DNA from: Actinorugispora endophytica
GTDB lineage: Bacteria; Actinomycetota; Actinomycetes; Streptosporangiales; Streptosporangiaceae
Length of the DNA: 64,000 bases
Direction: 5' to 3'
NCBI RefSeq assembly: GCF_004363075.1
Contig: NZ_SNYN01000004.1
Location: 62,001-126,000 of the forward strand
Shown one piece after another: positions 52,574 through 61,402 of the stretch. The stretch's first letter is position 1; every line of letters begins with the position of its first letter. The translations under genes and the position numbers were made by a program. Under the pieces are notes generated by a model that was not told the origin of the DNA, made no database searches, and saw only the letters and a program-made list of their open reading frames with translations.

Positions 52574-53109
52574 CCCCCGCGCCGGCGCCCGAGGCCACCC
52601 GTCCGGCGCCGGAGGCGACCCGGTGGTGGACGGGGCGGGCCGAACTCGGCGTCTGCGTCTTCCTCTACGTCGTCGCCGCGCTCGTGCTCGCCGACGCCGC
52701 GACCCTGGACAGCGGGCTGACCCAGCAGCGCGGCCCCGTCGGCCCGGCCGCGGTGCCCGTGCTGGTCGGCGTGCTGCTCGCGGTGGTCGCCACGCTGCTG
52801 GTCGTGGACGTGCTGCGCGGCGGCACCGGCGCCGCGGAGGACGGCGAGGACGTGGACCCCGACGCCCGCAGCGACTGGCGCACCGTCATCCTGCTGGCCG
52901 CGGCCTTCCTGGTCAACGCCGCCGTCATCGACACGGCCGGGTGGATCGTCTCGGGCGCGCTGCTGTTCTGGGGCGCGAGCTTCGCTCTGGGCAGCAGGCA
53001 CTGGGTCCGCGACCCGCTCCTCGCCGTGGGCCTGTCCCTGGGCAGCTACCTGATGTTCTCCGCGCTGGGCGTGTGGCTGCCCGCGGGCCCGTTCGAGGGG
53101 ATCCTCTGA
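52570..53109 (+). CDS. tctB: TctB: small membrane subunit
   Basis: A 179-residue protein with four membrane helices ([69 protein letters not shown]) and [27 protein letters not shown] at the end, the TctB pattern. It starts at GTG in the tctC stop region and its TGA overlaps the ATG of tctA by one base, so all three subunits are co-translated. Confidence 0.92.
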   Translation: MTPAPAPEATRPAPEATRWWTGRAELGVCVFLYVVAALVLADAATLDSGLTQQRGPVGPAAVPVLVGVLLAVVATLLVVDVLRGGTGAAEDGEDVDPDARSDWRTVILLAAAFLVNAAVIDTAGWIVSGALLFWGASFALGSRHWVRDPLLAVGLSLGSYLMFSALGVWLPAGPFEGIL

Positions 53110-54677
53110 TGCCGGAGACGCTCGACAACCTGATGATGGGCTTCGCCACCGCGCTGACCCCGGTGAACCTGCTCTACGCCCTGATCGGGGTGGCTCTGGG
53201 CACCGCGATCGGCGTGCTTCCCGGGATCGGCCCGGCGATGGCGGTGGCGCTGCTGCTGCCCGTCACCTACGGGCTGGACCCGGCGGGCGCGTTCATCATG
53301 TTCGCCGGGATCTACTACGGCGGGATGTACGGCGGGTCCACCACCGCGATCCTGATCAACACCCCCGGGGAGGCCGCCTCGGTGATCACCGCGGTGGAGG
53401 GCAACCAGATGGCCAAGCGCGGCCGGGCCGCGCAGGCGCTGGCCACCGCCGCCATCGGCTCCTTCATCGCGGGCACGATCGGCACCCTGCTGATGGTGTT
53501 CACCGCCCCGGTGATGGTGTCGCTCGCGCTGACCTTCGGCGCCGGGGACTACTTCGCCGTCATGCTGCTGGCGTTCGTCGCGGCCTGCTCGGTGCTGGGC
53601 AAGTCCCGGGTCCGGGGCTTCGCCTCGCTCGGGATCGGACTCGCCATCGGCCTGGTGGGCCTGGACTCCACCACGGGGCAGTCCCGGCTCAGCTACGGCG
53701 TCCCGCAGCTGGCCGACGGCGTGGACGTGGTCATCGTGGCCGTGGGCATCTTCGCCGTCGGCGAGGCGCTGTGGGTGGCCTCCCGGCTGCGCCGGACCCC
53801 CGCCGAGGTCATCCCGGTGGGCCGGGTGTGGATGGGCCGCGACGACTGGAAGCGGTCCTGGAAGCCGTGGCTGCGCGGCAGCTTCATGGGCTTCCCGTTC
53901 GGGGCGCTGCCCGCCGGAGGCTCCGAGCTGCCCACGTTCCTGTCGTACATGCTGGAGCGCAGGCTCGCCCGGAACCCGGGGGAGTTCGGCCGGGGCGCCA
54001 TCGAGGGCGTCGCCGGGCCCGAGGCCACCAACAACTCCTCGGCCGCGGGCGTGCTGGTGCCCATGCTCACCCTGGGCCTGCCCACCACGGCGGTCGCCGC
54101 CGTCATGCTGACCGCCTTCCAGCAGTACGGCCTGCAGCCGGGGCCGCTGCTGTTCGAGCGCGAGCCCGAGCTCGTCTGGGGGCTCATCGCGAGCCTGTTC
54201 ATCGGCAACGCGATGCTGCTCGCGCTCAACCTGCCGCTGGCCCCGATGTGGGCCCGGCTGCTGCGCATCCCGCGCCCGTACCTGTACGCGGGGATCCTGT
54301 TCTTCGCCGCGGTCGGGATGTACGCGGTGAACGCCTCGGCGCTGGACCTGGTGCTGCTGCTGTTGCTGGGGCTGCTGGGGTTCATGATGCGGAGGTTCGG
54401 GCTGCCCGTTATCCCGCTGGTCATCGGGGTGATCCTGGGACCGATGGCCGAGCTCCAGCTGCGGCGGGCGCTGCAGCTCAGCAACGGCTCCCCCGTCGGT
54501 CTGGTCGAGTCGCCCCTGAGCATCGGGGTGTACGCCGTCATCGGGCTCCTGCTGCTGTGGCCGCTGGTCCGCCTCGCCGTGCGCGGTGCGGCCGGGGGAG
54601 GCGCCGGGCCGGACGCGCGGCGCGAGGACACCGGTCCGGAAGCGGACCGGGAGGCGGAGGCCCGCCCGGGGGTCTGA
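53109..54677 (+). CDS. tctA: TctA: large membrane subunit
   Basis: A 522-residue, roughly 12-helix transporter subunit. Diagnostic loops: [40 protein letters not shown] and the second-half counterpart [48 protein letters not shown]. With TctC and TctB it forms a sodium- or proton-driven carboxylate importer. Last gene of the operon; a charged tail ([18 protein letters not shown]) follows the final helix. Confidence 0.95.
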   Translation: MPETLDNLMMGFATALTPVNLLYALIGVALGTAIGVLPGIGPAMAVALLLPVTYGLDPAGAFIMFAGIYYGGMYGGSTTAILINTPGEAASVITAVEGNQMAKRGRAAQALATAAIGSFIAGTIGTLLMVFTAPVMVSLALTFGAGDYFAVMLLAFVAACSVLGKSRVRGFASLGIGLAIGLVGLDSTTGQSRLSYGVPQLADGVDVVIVAVGIFAVGEALWVASRLRRTPAEVIPVGRVWMGRDDWKRSWKPWLRGSFMGFPFGALPAGGSELPTFLSYMLERRLARNPGEFGRGAIEGVAGPEATNNSSAAGVLVPMLTLGLPTTAVAAVMLTAFQQYGLQPGPLLFEREPELVWGLIASLFIGNAMLLALNLPLAPMWARLLRIPRPYLYAGILFFAAVGMYAVNASALDLVLLLLLGLLGFMMRRFGLPVIPLVIGVILGPMAELQLRRALQLSNGSPVGLVESPLSIGVYAVIGLLLLWPLVRLAVRGAAGGGAGPDARREDTGPEADREAEARPGV

Positions 54678-54763
54678 CCCCGCCCGGACGCGCCTTCGCC
54701 GGCGGCACCGACACCGGGGCCGCCGACGGAGGCGCGGCGCCTTCCGCGCCCAGGGGGCGCCGG

Positions 54764-55588
54764 TCAGGCCGACGACACCCGCGCGGCGAAGCGGGCGACC
54801 TCCGCCAGGACCTCCTCGCGGTTGGTCTCGTTGAAGACCTCGTGCCGCGCGCCCGGGAACACCCGGGCCGCGGTGTCGGGCCCCGCCAGCGCGGTGATCC
54901 CGGCCAGCGTGCCGTCCAGGGGCACCAGCGCGTCGTCGGAGCCGTGCAGCCACAGCAGGGGGACGCCGTCCAGGCGGCCCGCCCCGGCGGCGCGCCCCAG
55001 CTCGGTCCGGACCGCCTCCAGGGTGGGTCGCTTGAACGGGCCGTGCCAGACGAGCTCGTCCGCGGCGTAGGCCGCGCCCACCAGCGGGTCCCTGGACAGC
55101 GTCGCGGTGTCGATAGGAGCGTCGGGGATCCCGGGCGCGGCCAGCAGCCGGTCCACCACCGCCCAGCGGCCGAGCACCGGGCCGCTGAGCACCAGGCCCG
55201 CCACGGCCTCGGGACGGGTCTGGGCGTACCGGGCGGCGATCAGCCCGCCCAGCGAGTGCCCCACGAGCACCAGGGGGAGCGAGCGGTAGGCCGAGCGCGC
55301 CTGGGTGACGACGCGGTGCACGTCCTCGACCACCCCCGCGAAGTCCTCGACCAGCACCCGCTCGCCGGACGAGCGCCCGTGCCCCCGGTGGTCCAGGCCG
55401 TAGCAGACCGCGCCGCGTCCGCACAGCCACCGCGCCACGTGCTCGTACCGTCCGATGTGCTCGCCGTAGCCGTGCACCAGCACCACCAGGTGGTCCGGCT
55501 CGCCCTCGACCGCCGCCCACGCCCTGACGTGCCGCCGCTCCGACCCCAGGGGCCCGCCCGGCAGGCTCCACTCACGCGTACTGACCAC
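54764..55588 (-). CDS. Alpha/beta hydrolase, monoacylglycerol-lipase-like
   Basis: A 274-residue serine hydrolase. Oxyanion region VLVHGYGEHIGRY, nucleophile elbow GHSLGG (Ser), Asp in LWLHGSDDALVP and His in GARHEVFNE make a full triad; LDHRGHGRSSGER is typical of the monoglyceride lipase (serine aminopeptidase S33) group. No signal peptide. GTG 55588. Convergent with tctA, divergent from moaA. Confidence 0.9.
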   Translation of the reverse strand: MVSTREWSLPGGPLGSERRHVRAWAAVEGEPDHLVVLVHGYGEHIGRYEHVARWLCGRGAVCYGLDHRGHGRSSGERVLVEDFAGVVEDVHRVVTQARSAYRSLPLVLVGHSLGGLIAARYAQTRPEAVAGLVLSGPVLGRWAVVDRLLAAPGIPDAPIDTATLSRDPLVGAAYAADELVWHGPFKRPTLEAVRTELGRAAGAGRLDGVPLLWLHGSDDALVPLDGTLAGITALAGPDTAARVFPGARHEVFNETNREEVLAEVARFAARVSSA

Positions 55589-55798
55589 GGTGTTCCCCGT
55601 TCCTCGTGCGATCCGACCGGCACCCCAGGAATACCAGGCGGACGCGGCCCCGGAGCGCCCGCCCCGGCGGACCGCGCGCGCGGGGAGGGACGCCCCGAAG
55701 GATCGTGTCGCCGCCGTCTCCTATGGTGGGGAGCGTGACGGGAGCGGCCCCACGTCTCCCGCGCCCTGGCACTGCCACTGTTCTGGGAGGTGACGCCG

Positions 55799-56788
55799 GT
55801 GCTGTCCGATTCCTACGGGAGGGTGGCCACCGACCTGAGGGTCTCCCTCACCGATCGCTGCAATCTGCGGTGCACCTACTGCATGCCGGCCGAAGGGCTC
55901 GACTGGCTGCCCAAGCCCGAACTTCTCACCGACGACGAGCTCAACCGGCTCATCCGCGTCGGTGTGACCATGCTCGGCATCGAGGAGGTGCGCTTCACCG
56001 GCGGAGAGCCGCTGCTGCGCAAGGGCCTGCCCGGCATCCTGGCGGCCACCACGGCGCTGGAACCGCGTCCCAGGACCGCGCTCACCACCAACGGGATCGG
56101 GCTGGCCCGCATCGCCCCCGCCCTGGCCGAGGCCGGTCTGGACCGCGTCAACGTCTCCCTGGACACCCTGGACCCCGAGGTCTTCGAGCGCCTGTCCCGC
56201 CGGCGGCGGCTGCCCGACGTCCTGGCCGGCCTGGCGGGCGCCGCCGAGGCCGGGCTCACCCCCGTCAAGGTCAACACGGTGCTGATGCGCGGCGTCAACG
56301 ACACCGAGGCGGTGGACCTGCTCGCCTACTGCCTGGAGCACGGTTACCGGCTGCGCTTCATCGAGCAGATGCCGCTGGACGCCCAGCACGGCTGGCGGCG
56401 CGACGACATGATCACCGCCGACGAGATCCTGGACCGCCTCGGCGCCGCCTACGACCTGGAGCCCGAAGACGCGCAGGAGCGCGGCAGCGCCCCTGCGGAG
56501 TCCTTCCTCGTCAACGGCGGCCCCGCGACGGTCGGCGTCATCGGCTCGGTCACCCGCCCCTTCTGCGGGGCCTGCGACCGGGTCCGGCTCACCGCCGACG
56601 GCCAGATCCGCAACTGCCTGTTCGCACGCGAGGAGTCGGACCTGCGCGCCCTCCTGCGCGCGGGCGCCGACGACGCCGAGATCGCCGGACGCTGGCGCGC
56701 CGCCGTGGCGGGCAAGCTCCCCGGACACGGCATCAACGACCCCAGCTTCCTGCAGCCGGCGCGGCCGATGTCGGCGATCGGGGGCTGA
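55799..56788 (+). CDS. moaA: GTP 3',8-cyclase, molybdenum cofactor biosynthesis
   Basis: A 329-residue radical-SAM enzyme for the first step of molybdopterin synthesis. N-terminal cluster CNLRCTYC (Cys-x3-Cys-x2-Cys), GGEPLLR, the GTP-side cluster CGACDRVRLTADGQIRNCLF, and the C-terminal GGlike tail PMSAIGG with the essential double glycine. GTG 55799 is chosen because GGAGG lies 9 bases upstream; GTG 55790 would directly abut it. mobA, another molybdenum cofactor gene, is 3.3 kb downstream. Confidence 0.95.
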   Translation: MLSDSYGRVATDLRVSLTDRCNLRCTYCMPAEGLDWLPKPELLTDDELNRLIRVGVTMLGIEEVRFTGGEPLLRKGLPGILAATTALEPRPRTALTTNGIGLARIAPALAEAGLDRVNVSLDTLDPEVFERLSRRRRLPDVLAGLAGAAEAGLTPVKVNTVLMRGVNDTEAVDLLAYCLEHGYRLRFIEQMPLDAQHGWRRDDMITADEILDRLGAAYDLEPEDAQERGSAPAESFLVNGGPATVGVIGSVTRPFCGACDRVRLTADGQIRNCLFAREESDLRALLRAGADDAEIAGRWRAAVAGKLPGHGINDPSFLQPARPMSAIGG

Positions 56789-56910
56789 GGAGCGGGAAAA
56801 CCGGTTGCCGCGCGGGCGCGCGCTCTGGCCTCATAGGGCGTGGCCGGGAGCACGTCCCGGCCGCGCCCGGCGGGCACCGGCCCCGTCGCGCCGTCGAAAG
56901 GAAGGTCGCC

Positions 56911-58098
56911 ATGCCGTACACCGAGAGCCCGGGGGAGCGGGTCCCGATCCGGATGTGGGCCGACCCGCGGGCGGTGGAGCAGGCCGCCATGGACCAGCTC
57001 CGCAACGTCACCACGCTGCCGTGGGTGCACGGCCTGGCCGTGATGCCCGACGTGCACTACGGCAAGGGCGCCACCGTGGGCTCGGTCATCGCGATGCGCG
57101 ACGCGGTCTCCCCGGCGGCGGTGGGCGTGGACATCGGCTGCGGGATGACCGCGGTCAGGTCCTCGCTGCGCGCCGAGGACCTGCCCGACGACCTGGGGCG
57201 GCTGCGCGCCGCGCTGGAGAAGGCGGTCCCCGTCGGCTTCCGGGCGCACAAGGAGCCCGTCGACCCGCGCGGCGTCCCCGGCGTCAGGAGCGGCGACTGG
57301 GACGGCTTCTGGGAGCGCTTCGACTCCCTGGCCGAGGCCGTGCGCCCGCGCCGGGAGCGCGCCGCGAGCCAGATCGGCACCCTCGGCGGCGGCAACCACT
57401 TCCTGGAGGTCTGCCTGGACGACTCCGGCGCGGTGTGGATCGTGCTGCACTCGGGGTCGCGCAACATTGGCAAGGAGCTCGCCGAGCACCACATCGGCGC
57501 GGCCCGCGCGCTGCCGCACAACCAGGACCTGCCCGACCGGGACCTCGCGGTCTTCCTCTCGGGCACGCCCGAGATGGACGCCTACCGCCGCGACCTGTTC
57601 TGGGCGCAGGACTACGCCCGCCGCAACCGCGACGTCATGATGGGCCTGGCCTGCGGCGTGCTGCGCGACGAGTTCCCGCAGGCGCGGTTCGAGCAGTGGA
57701 TCTCCTGCCACCACAACTACGTCGCGGAGGAGACCTACGACGGCGTGGACGTGCTCGTCACCCGCAAGGGCGCGATCCGGGCCGGGCGCGGCGACCTCGG
57801 CATCATCCCGGGGTCCATGGCCACCGGAACCTACATCGTGCGGGGGCTGGGCAACCCCGATTCGTTCAACTCCGCCTCGCACGGAGCGGGCCGGCGCATG
57901 AGCCGCAACAAGGCCCGGAAGACCTTCACCGAGGCCGACCTGGTCGAGCAGACCAGGGGCGTGGAGTGCCGCAAGGACGCCGGGGTCGTCGACGAGATCC
58001 CCGCCGCCTACAAGGACCTCGACGAGGTCATCGAGGCCCAGACGGACCTCGTCGAGGTCGTGGCGCGCCTGCGCCAGGTCGTCTGCGTCAAGGGCTGA
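56911..58098 (+). CDS. rtcB: RtcB-family RNA ligase
   Basis: A 395-residue GTP/Mn-dependent ligase that joins 2',3'-cyclic-phosphate or 3'-phosphate RNA ends to 5'-OH ends. Conserved metal and guanylate sites: GVDIGCGM, TLGGGNHFLE, HSGSRNIG, SCHHNYV and HGAGRRMSR, whose His324 aligns with the guanylated His337 of E. coli RtcB; the tail ends QVVCVKG as in the family. AAGGAAGG before the ATG. No rtcA or rtcR is nearby. Confidence 0.94.
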   Translation: MPYTESPGERVPIRMWADPRAVEQAAMDQLRNVTTLPWVHGLAVMPDVHYGKGATVGSVIAMRDAVSPAAVGVDIGCGMTAVRSSLRAEDLPDDLGRLRAALEKAVPVGFRAHKEPVDPRGVPGVRSGDWDGFWERFDSLAEAVRPRRERAASQIGTLGGGNHFLEVCLDDSGAVWIVLHSGSRNIGKELAEHHIGAARALPHNQDLPDRDLAVFLSGTPEMDAYRRDLFWAQDYARRNRDVMMGLACGVLRDEFPQARFEQWISCHHNYVAEETYDGVDVLVTRKGAIRAGRGDLGIIPGSMATGTYIVRGLGNPDSFNSASHGAGRRMSRNKARKTFTEADLVEQTRGVECRKDAGVVDEIPAAYKDLDEVIEAQTDLVEVVARLRQVVCVKG

Positions 58099-58254
58099 GC
58101 CGCCCGGCCGAGGGCGCCACCGGCTCCCACCAGCGGTCTCCCGATCCCGTTGGGAACCGGCGTTTCGCCGTGCGCGGACAGGGCAGCCGCAATGGCGAAG
58201 CTCCCAACGCCGGGCGACGCGCCCGGTCCGACACCGATCGGGAGGCAGTGGGAA

Positions 58255-58923
58255 ATGGATACCGGCCTGATCATCGGCCTCGCGGTGTTCCTCGGCCTGG
58301 CGGTGATCGCGGTCGCCGCGGTCTTCGCGCTGAAGACGCCGGGGCGCACCGAGCGCCTGAAGGAGAAGTTCGGCCCCGAGTACGACCGCGTGGTGGGCGA
58401 CCACGGCCGCAAGGGCGCCGAGCACGAACTGCTCCGGCGCGAGAAGCGGCACTCGGAACTCCACCTGCGCGAACTCGACCCCGAGGCGCGCGCCTGGTAC
58501 GAGCAGGAGTGGGCGCTGGTCCAGGAACGCTTCGTCGACGACCCCAACACCGCGGTGGCCGACGCCGACCGCCTCATGACCCGGGTGATGGCCGAGCGCG
58601 GCTACCCCACCGAAGACCACGAGCAGCAGGCCGCGGACCTGTCCGTGGAGCACGCCGGGACCATCGGCAGCTACCGGGACGCCCGCGAGACCGCCGAACG
58701 CGGCACCGCCGGCGAGGCGACCACCGAGGAGCTGCGCACCGCCATGGTGCGCTACCGCTCGCTCTTCGCCGAACTGCTGGAGCACACCGAGCCCGGCGCG
58801 CGGCGGCAGGGCAGGCACTCGCTGACCGACGGGACCCGGGGACGGCACTCCGTACCCGGCCCCCGTGAGTCCGAGACCGACCGCGGGGCGTCCGTGGACT
58901 ACGGCCGCCGGGACCTCTACTGA
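58255..58923 (+). CDS. Single-pass membrane protein with FVDDP motif
   Basis: A 222-residue protein: an N-terminal helix (LIIGLAVFLGLAVIAVAAVFAL), then a charged, largely helical cytoplasmic part. ERFVDDPNTAVADADRLMTRVM and the C-terminal RTAMVRYRSLFAELLE recur in the next gene as SGFVDDPRASVAAADALVGQGI and RVALREYRSLLEQM. The two appear to be related proteins, one membrane-bound and one soluble. GGGAGG precedes the ATG. I know no function. Confidence 0.7.
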   Translation: MDTGLIIGLAVFLGLAVIAVAAVFALKTPGRTERLKEKFGPEYDRVVGDHGRKGAEHELLRREKRHSELHLRELDPEARAWYEQEWALVQERFVDDPNTAVADADRLMTRVMAERGYPTEDHEQQAADLSVEHAGTIGSYRDARETAERGTAGEATTEELRTAMVRYRSLFAELLEHTEPGARRQGRHSLTDGTRGRHSVPGPRESETDRGASVDYGRRDLY

Positions 58924-58960
58924 CGCGACCCGCCACACGGCGAACGAGGAGGCGACGACC

Positions 58961-59386
58961 GTGACCGAGCACACCAGAGAGACCAGGGACCCCCGGACCG
59001 ACGCGCACACCCGGGGACGGGAGCACACCGTCCGCACCGTGACGGGCGACGAGGCCCGCGCGGCGGCGCCCGCCCCCCGGCGCGAGGCCGCGACCGGGGC
59101 CGGCGCCGGGACGCGGGAGCAGCGCCCGGCAGGCGACGACCGGTTCGACGCGCGCTGGCGCGACATCCAGAGCGGCTTCGTGGACGACCCGCGCGCCAGC
59201 GTCGCCGCCGCCGACGCGCTGGTGGGCCAGGGAATCGAACGGCTCACCGGCCGGCTCAACGAACGCAGGCGCGAGGTCGAGGCCGAATGGCAGAAGGAGG
59301 GCGGGAACGGCAACGACACCGAACGCCTGCGCGTCGCCCTGCGCGAGTACCGCTCCCTGCTGGAGCAGATGTCCGCCCTGAAATGA
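58961..59386 (+). CDS. Soluble companion protein with FVDDP motif
   Basis: A 141-residue protein with a disordered, charged N-terminus (about 60 residues of Arg, Thr, Glu, Ala) and a helical C-terminal domain shared with the preceding gene (RWRDIQSGFVDDPRASV ... RVALREYRSLLEQMSALK). It starts at GTG 58961 with GAGGAGG upstream, 37 bp after the partner gene. The pair probably form a hetero-complex; function unknown. Confidence 0.7.
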   Translation: MTEHTRETRDPRTDAHTRGREHTVRTVTGDEARAAAPAPRREAATGAGAGTREQRPAGDDRFDARWRDIQSGFVDDPRASVAAADALVGQGIERLTGRLNERRREVEAEWQKEGGNGNDTERLRVALREYRSLLEQMSALK

Positions 59387-59447
59387 CCCGCCCCGCCCAC
59401 CGGGCCGTGGGGCCCTCCCGACCGTCGGAGGGGACCACGGCCCGCGT

Positions 59448-59523
59448 CCTGCCCGCTGGTCGTGGCCTTCCCGGGGTCTCAACCGCCTCCGAGGCCCCGA
59501 AAAGGCCACGACCAGCGGGCAGG
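59448..59523. repeat. Family B palindrome, copy 7 (longest variant base)
   Basis: GTGGCC/GGCCAC variant as in copy 4, but with its own basal stem CCTGCCCGCTG/CAGCGGGCAGG, fully complementary; a few inner pairs are mismatched. It lies between convergent genes ending at 59386 and 59538. Confidence 0.85.
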
Positions 59524-59537
59524 AGGGACGCGGGGCA

Positions 59538-60029
59538 CTAGGACAGGCGCAGGCCGAAGCACAGGAGTCCCAACCCGGGCACCGGGGACCAGTCGCGTTC
59601 GGGGAGGCGGGCGAAGCCCTCCGAGGCGTACATCCGCTGCGCGGCGACCATGTCGGGCTGGGTGGAGAGCACCAGGTGCCTCGCGCCGTCCCGGGCCGCG
59701 CGGTCGACGACGGCGCGCAGGAGCAGCCGGCCCACGCCGCGGCCCTGCGCGGCGGGCGCGACGGCGAGGGCGCGGATCTCGGTCTCCTCCGCCGAGAGGG
59801 CGATCTCGCTGCTCTCCCGGAAGGGCATCAGCGTGGCCGTGCCCACGATCTCGTCCCCGTCCACCGCCACGAGCACCGTGCCGTCCCCCGAGGCACCGAT
59901 CGCGTGCAGCGTGGGGACGTAGTCCGAGTCCCCGGCGAGCAGGCCCTGGCCCACGTAGGTGGTTACCCTGAGATCGCCCACAGAGGGCATTTCGTGGATG
60001 TGCGCGTCGCGAACCAGCATGCGGGTCAT
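59538..60029 (-). CDS. GNAT-family N-acetyltransferase
   Basis: A 163-residue acetyl-CoA-dependent acyltransferase. Strand 4 and the CoA loop read ALAVAPAAQGRGVGRLLLRAVVDRA (Q-G-R-G-V-G), with HLVLSTQPDMVAAQRMYASEGF as the C-terminal motif. The substrate cannot be deduced. Divergent from mobA, with 41 bp between starts. Confidence 0.88.
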   Translation of the reverse strand: MTRMLVRDAHIHEMPSVGDLRVTTYVGQGLLAGDSDYVPTLHAIGASGDGTVLVAVDGDEIVGTATLMPFRESSEIALSAEETEIRALAVAPAAQGRGVGRLLLRAVVDRAARDGARHLVLSTQPDMVAAQRMYASEGFARLPERDWSPVPGLGLLCFGLRLS

Positions 60030-60070
60030 TCAACCGCATCCGGCGGACCCGGCGCGGGGGAGGGGCGGAC

Positions 60071-60616
60071 GTGGACGGCTTCGACGCGGTGATCCTGGCG
60101 GGCGGTGCCGCGCGGCGCCTGGGCGGGGCGGACAAGCCCGGGCTGGACGTGGGCGGGCGCACCCTTCTGGAGCGCGTGGCGGCGGCCGCGCGGGGCGCGG
60201 CGTCGACCATCGTGGTGGGGCCGCGGCGCCCGGTCCCGGCGGCCCGCTACGTCCGCGAGGACCCGCCCGGCGCGGGGCCGGTCCCCGCGCTCCGCACCGG
60301 GCTGGCCGAGGTGCGTGAACCCTGGTTCGCGCTTCTCGCCGCGGACATGCCGTTCCTGGACGCGGAGGCCGTCGAGGCGCTGCGCGCCGCAGCGGCGCGC
60401 GGGGACGGAGCGGTCCTGGCGGACGACCGGGGGCACCCCCAGTGGACGGCCGGGGTGTGGCGCGCGGCGGCCGTGCGCGCGGCCCTGGCCGGATATCCCG
60501 GAAGCTCGCTGCGCGGCCTGCTCGCCCCCCTGGAACCGGTCGCGGTGCCGCTGGCCGAGGCCGCCGTCGACTGCGACACCCCCGAGGCGCTGGCCCGTGC
60601 CCGCGCCCGGTTCTGA
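60071..60616 (+). CDS. mobA: Molybdenum cofactor guanylyltransferase-like protein
   Basis: A 181-residue nucleotidyltransferase: AVILAGGAARRLGGADKPGLDVGG (Gly-rich GTP loop and Lys), LLAADMPFL (metal Asp) and WTAGVWRAAAV. MobA joins GMP to molybdopterin to make the bis-MGD cofactor. It is rather short compared with E. coli MobA but similar to actinobacterial forms. GTG start. moaA upstream supports the assignment. Confidence 0.85.
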   Translation: MDGFDAVILAGGAARRLGGADKPGLDVGGRTLLERVAAAARGAASTIVVGPRRPVPAARYVREDPPGAGPVPALRTGLAEVREPWFALLAADMPFLDAEAVEALRAAAARGDGAVLADDRGHPQWTAGVWRAAAVRAALAGYPGSSLRGLLAPLEPVAVPLAEAAVDCDTPEALARARARF

Positions 60617-60625
60617 GGCCCCGCC

Positions 60626-60865
60626 TCAGCCGTCGAAGTCGGCCAGGGCGACCGTCTCACGCAGAAAGCCGCGGCGGTCCAGAAAACCGGACAGGTATTC
60701 GCGGTGCTCGGAGCAGGCGAGCCAGGTCTTGCGGCGGTCGGGCGTGTGGATCTTGGGATTGTTCCACACCAGGACCCACTCGGCGCTCTCGCGGCAGCCT
60801 TTCCGTGAACACTGCGTATACTCGGGCCCCGAATCCGGAGACGTGCCGTTCGGCCCATTGTGCAT
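60626..60865 (-). CDS. Small conserved Cys/His protein (79 aa)
   Basis: A 79-residue protein with two Cys-containing pairs (QCSRKGC and LACSEH) and the conserved block WVLVWNNPKIHTPDRRKTWLACSEHREYL. The spacing C-x4-C ... C-x2-H suggests a single zinc site. Similar small proteins are conserved across actinobacteria without known role. GGGGG precedes the ATG. Its 5' region contains the C-rich-loop RNA and its terminator, on the same strand, ending 65 bp upstream. Confidence 0.7.
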   Translation of the reverse strand: MHNGPNGTSPDSGPEYTQCSRKGCRESAEWVLVWNNPKIHTPDRRKTWLACSEHREYLSGFLDRRGFLRETVALADFDG

Positions 60866-60930
60866 TCTTTACCCCCAGGTGCAGCAAACCGCGTGGAGCG
60901 GCAAAGAATGGTCAAGATCAGTTATCGCGC

Positions 60931-61045
60931 AAAGAAAAAGCGACGCCGGGTGGCTACGGGGGCAAGCCACCCGACGTCGCGCACGGTGTTCCGACGGGGG
61001 CTCGGGACACCGGCCGTGCGCTCCAGCGGGGGACTGAAGCGCTGA
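60931..61045 (-). ncRNA. C-rich-loop small RNA, 6C-like
   Basis: On the minus strand three consecutive stem-loops can be drawn, each with CCCCCG in the loop: AGCGCTT-side loop GTCCCCCGC (about 61025-61044), loop GAGCCCCCGTC (about 60990-61020) and loop TTGCCCCCGTA (60940-60980). The last stem, GCGACG/CGTCGC with AGCCACCC/GGGTGGCT, is followed by TTTTTCTTT (60931-60939), a textbook intrinsic terminator. Repeated C-runs in hairpin loops are the hallmark of the actinobacterial 6C RNA; here the runs are five C rather than six, so the match is not certain. The estimated 5' end follows the promoter at 61051-61082. Confidence 0.65.
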
Positions 61046-61050
61046 AACCC

Positions 61051-61082
61051 AATCTACACTGCCGATCCCCCGTGTACGTCAA
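61051..61082 (-). promoter_or_regulatory. Promoter of the C-rich-loop RNA
   Basis: On the minus strand TTGACG (61082-61077) and TAGATT or the overlapping TGTAGA (61058-61051) lie 18-20 bp apart. The -35 is close to consensus in a region otherwise lacking such boxes. Transcription would begin near 61044. Confidence 0.5.
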
Positions 61083-61260
61083 GAGTCTGTTACGACGTGA
61101 TCTCGGGAGAGTCCCGCGCTTTCCAGGTTCTTTAGCTCTGAAACACCGACTATCCGACGGCTCCGAGGGGCAGAACCGGAGAAATTTCGGCTAAAGATCC
61201 GTTCTGGCCCGGACCAGCGGGTCGTAAAGAGCCGGACGGAAAACCGGGAGGTCGTGACGG

Positions 61261-61298
61261 CCCCGCCACGGAGCGCAGGGAAGCGCTCCGCGGCGGGG
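61261..61298. terminator. Terminator hairpin downstream of tldE
   Basis: CCCCGCC, then CGGAGCGC facing GCGCTCCG, then CGGGG make a long, slightly imperfect stem with loop AGGGAA. It lies about 105 bp after the tldE stop codon and would end the tldD-tldE transcript. The rest of 61083-61402 shows no gene. Confidence 0.5.
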
Positions 61299-61402
61299 CG
61301 GGCCGCCGACGGTGACGACGAGGACCGGCCCCGGTCCCTTCGTCGATCTTGCCCTTATCCGCGTTATGCGTGCGGGTTTAGGACGGTTAAGGCCCGCGGA
61401 AG

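Noticed and set aside
16407-59523. CRISPR repeats for the family B palindromes
   Set aside because: Copies are kilobases apart, vary in sequence, have no regular spacers and no cas genes are present.
55799-60616. A molybdenum cofactor operon from moaA to mobA
   Set aside because: rtcB, two orphan genes and a divergent GNAT gene with a family B repeat separate them; they are only neighbours in a broad sense.
61341-61400. A further degenerate family B copy (GATCTTGCCCTT)
   Set aside because: Only the left arm resembles the family; the matching right arm is absent.
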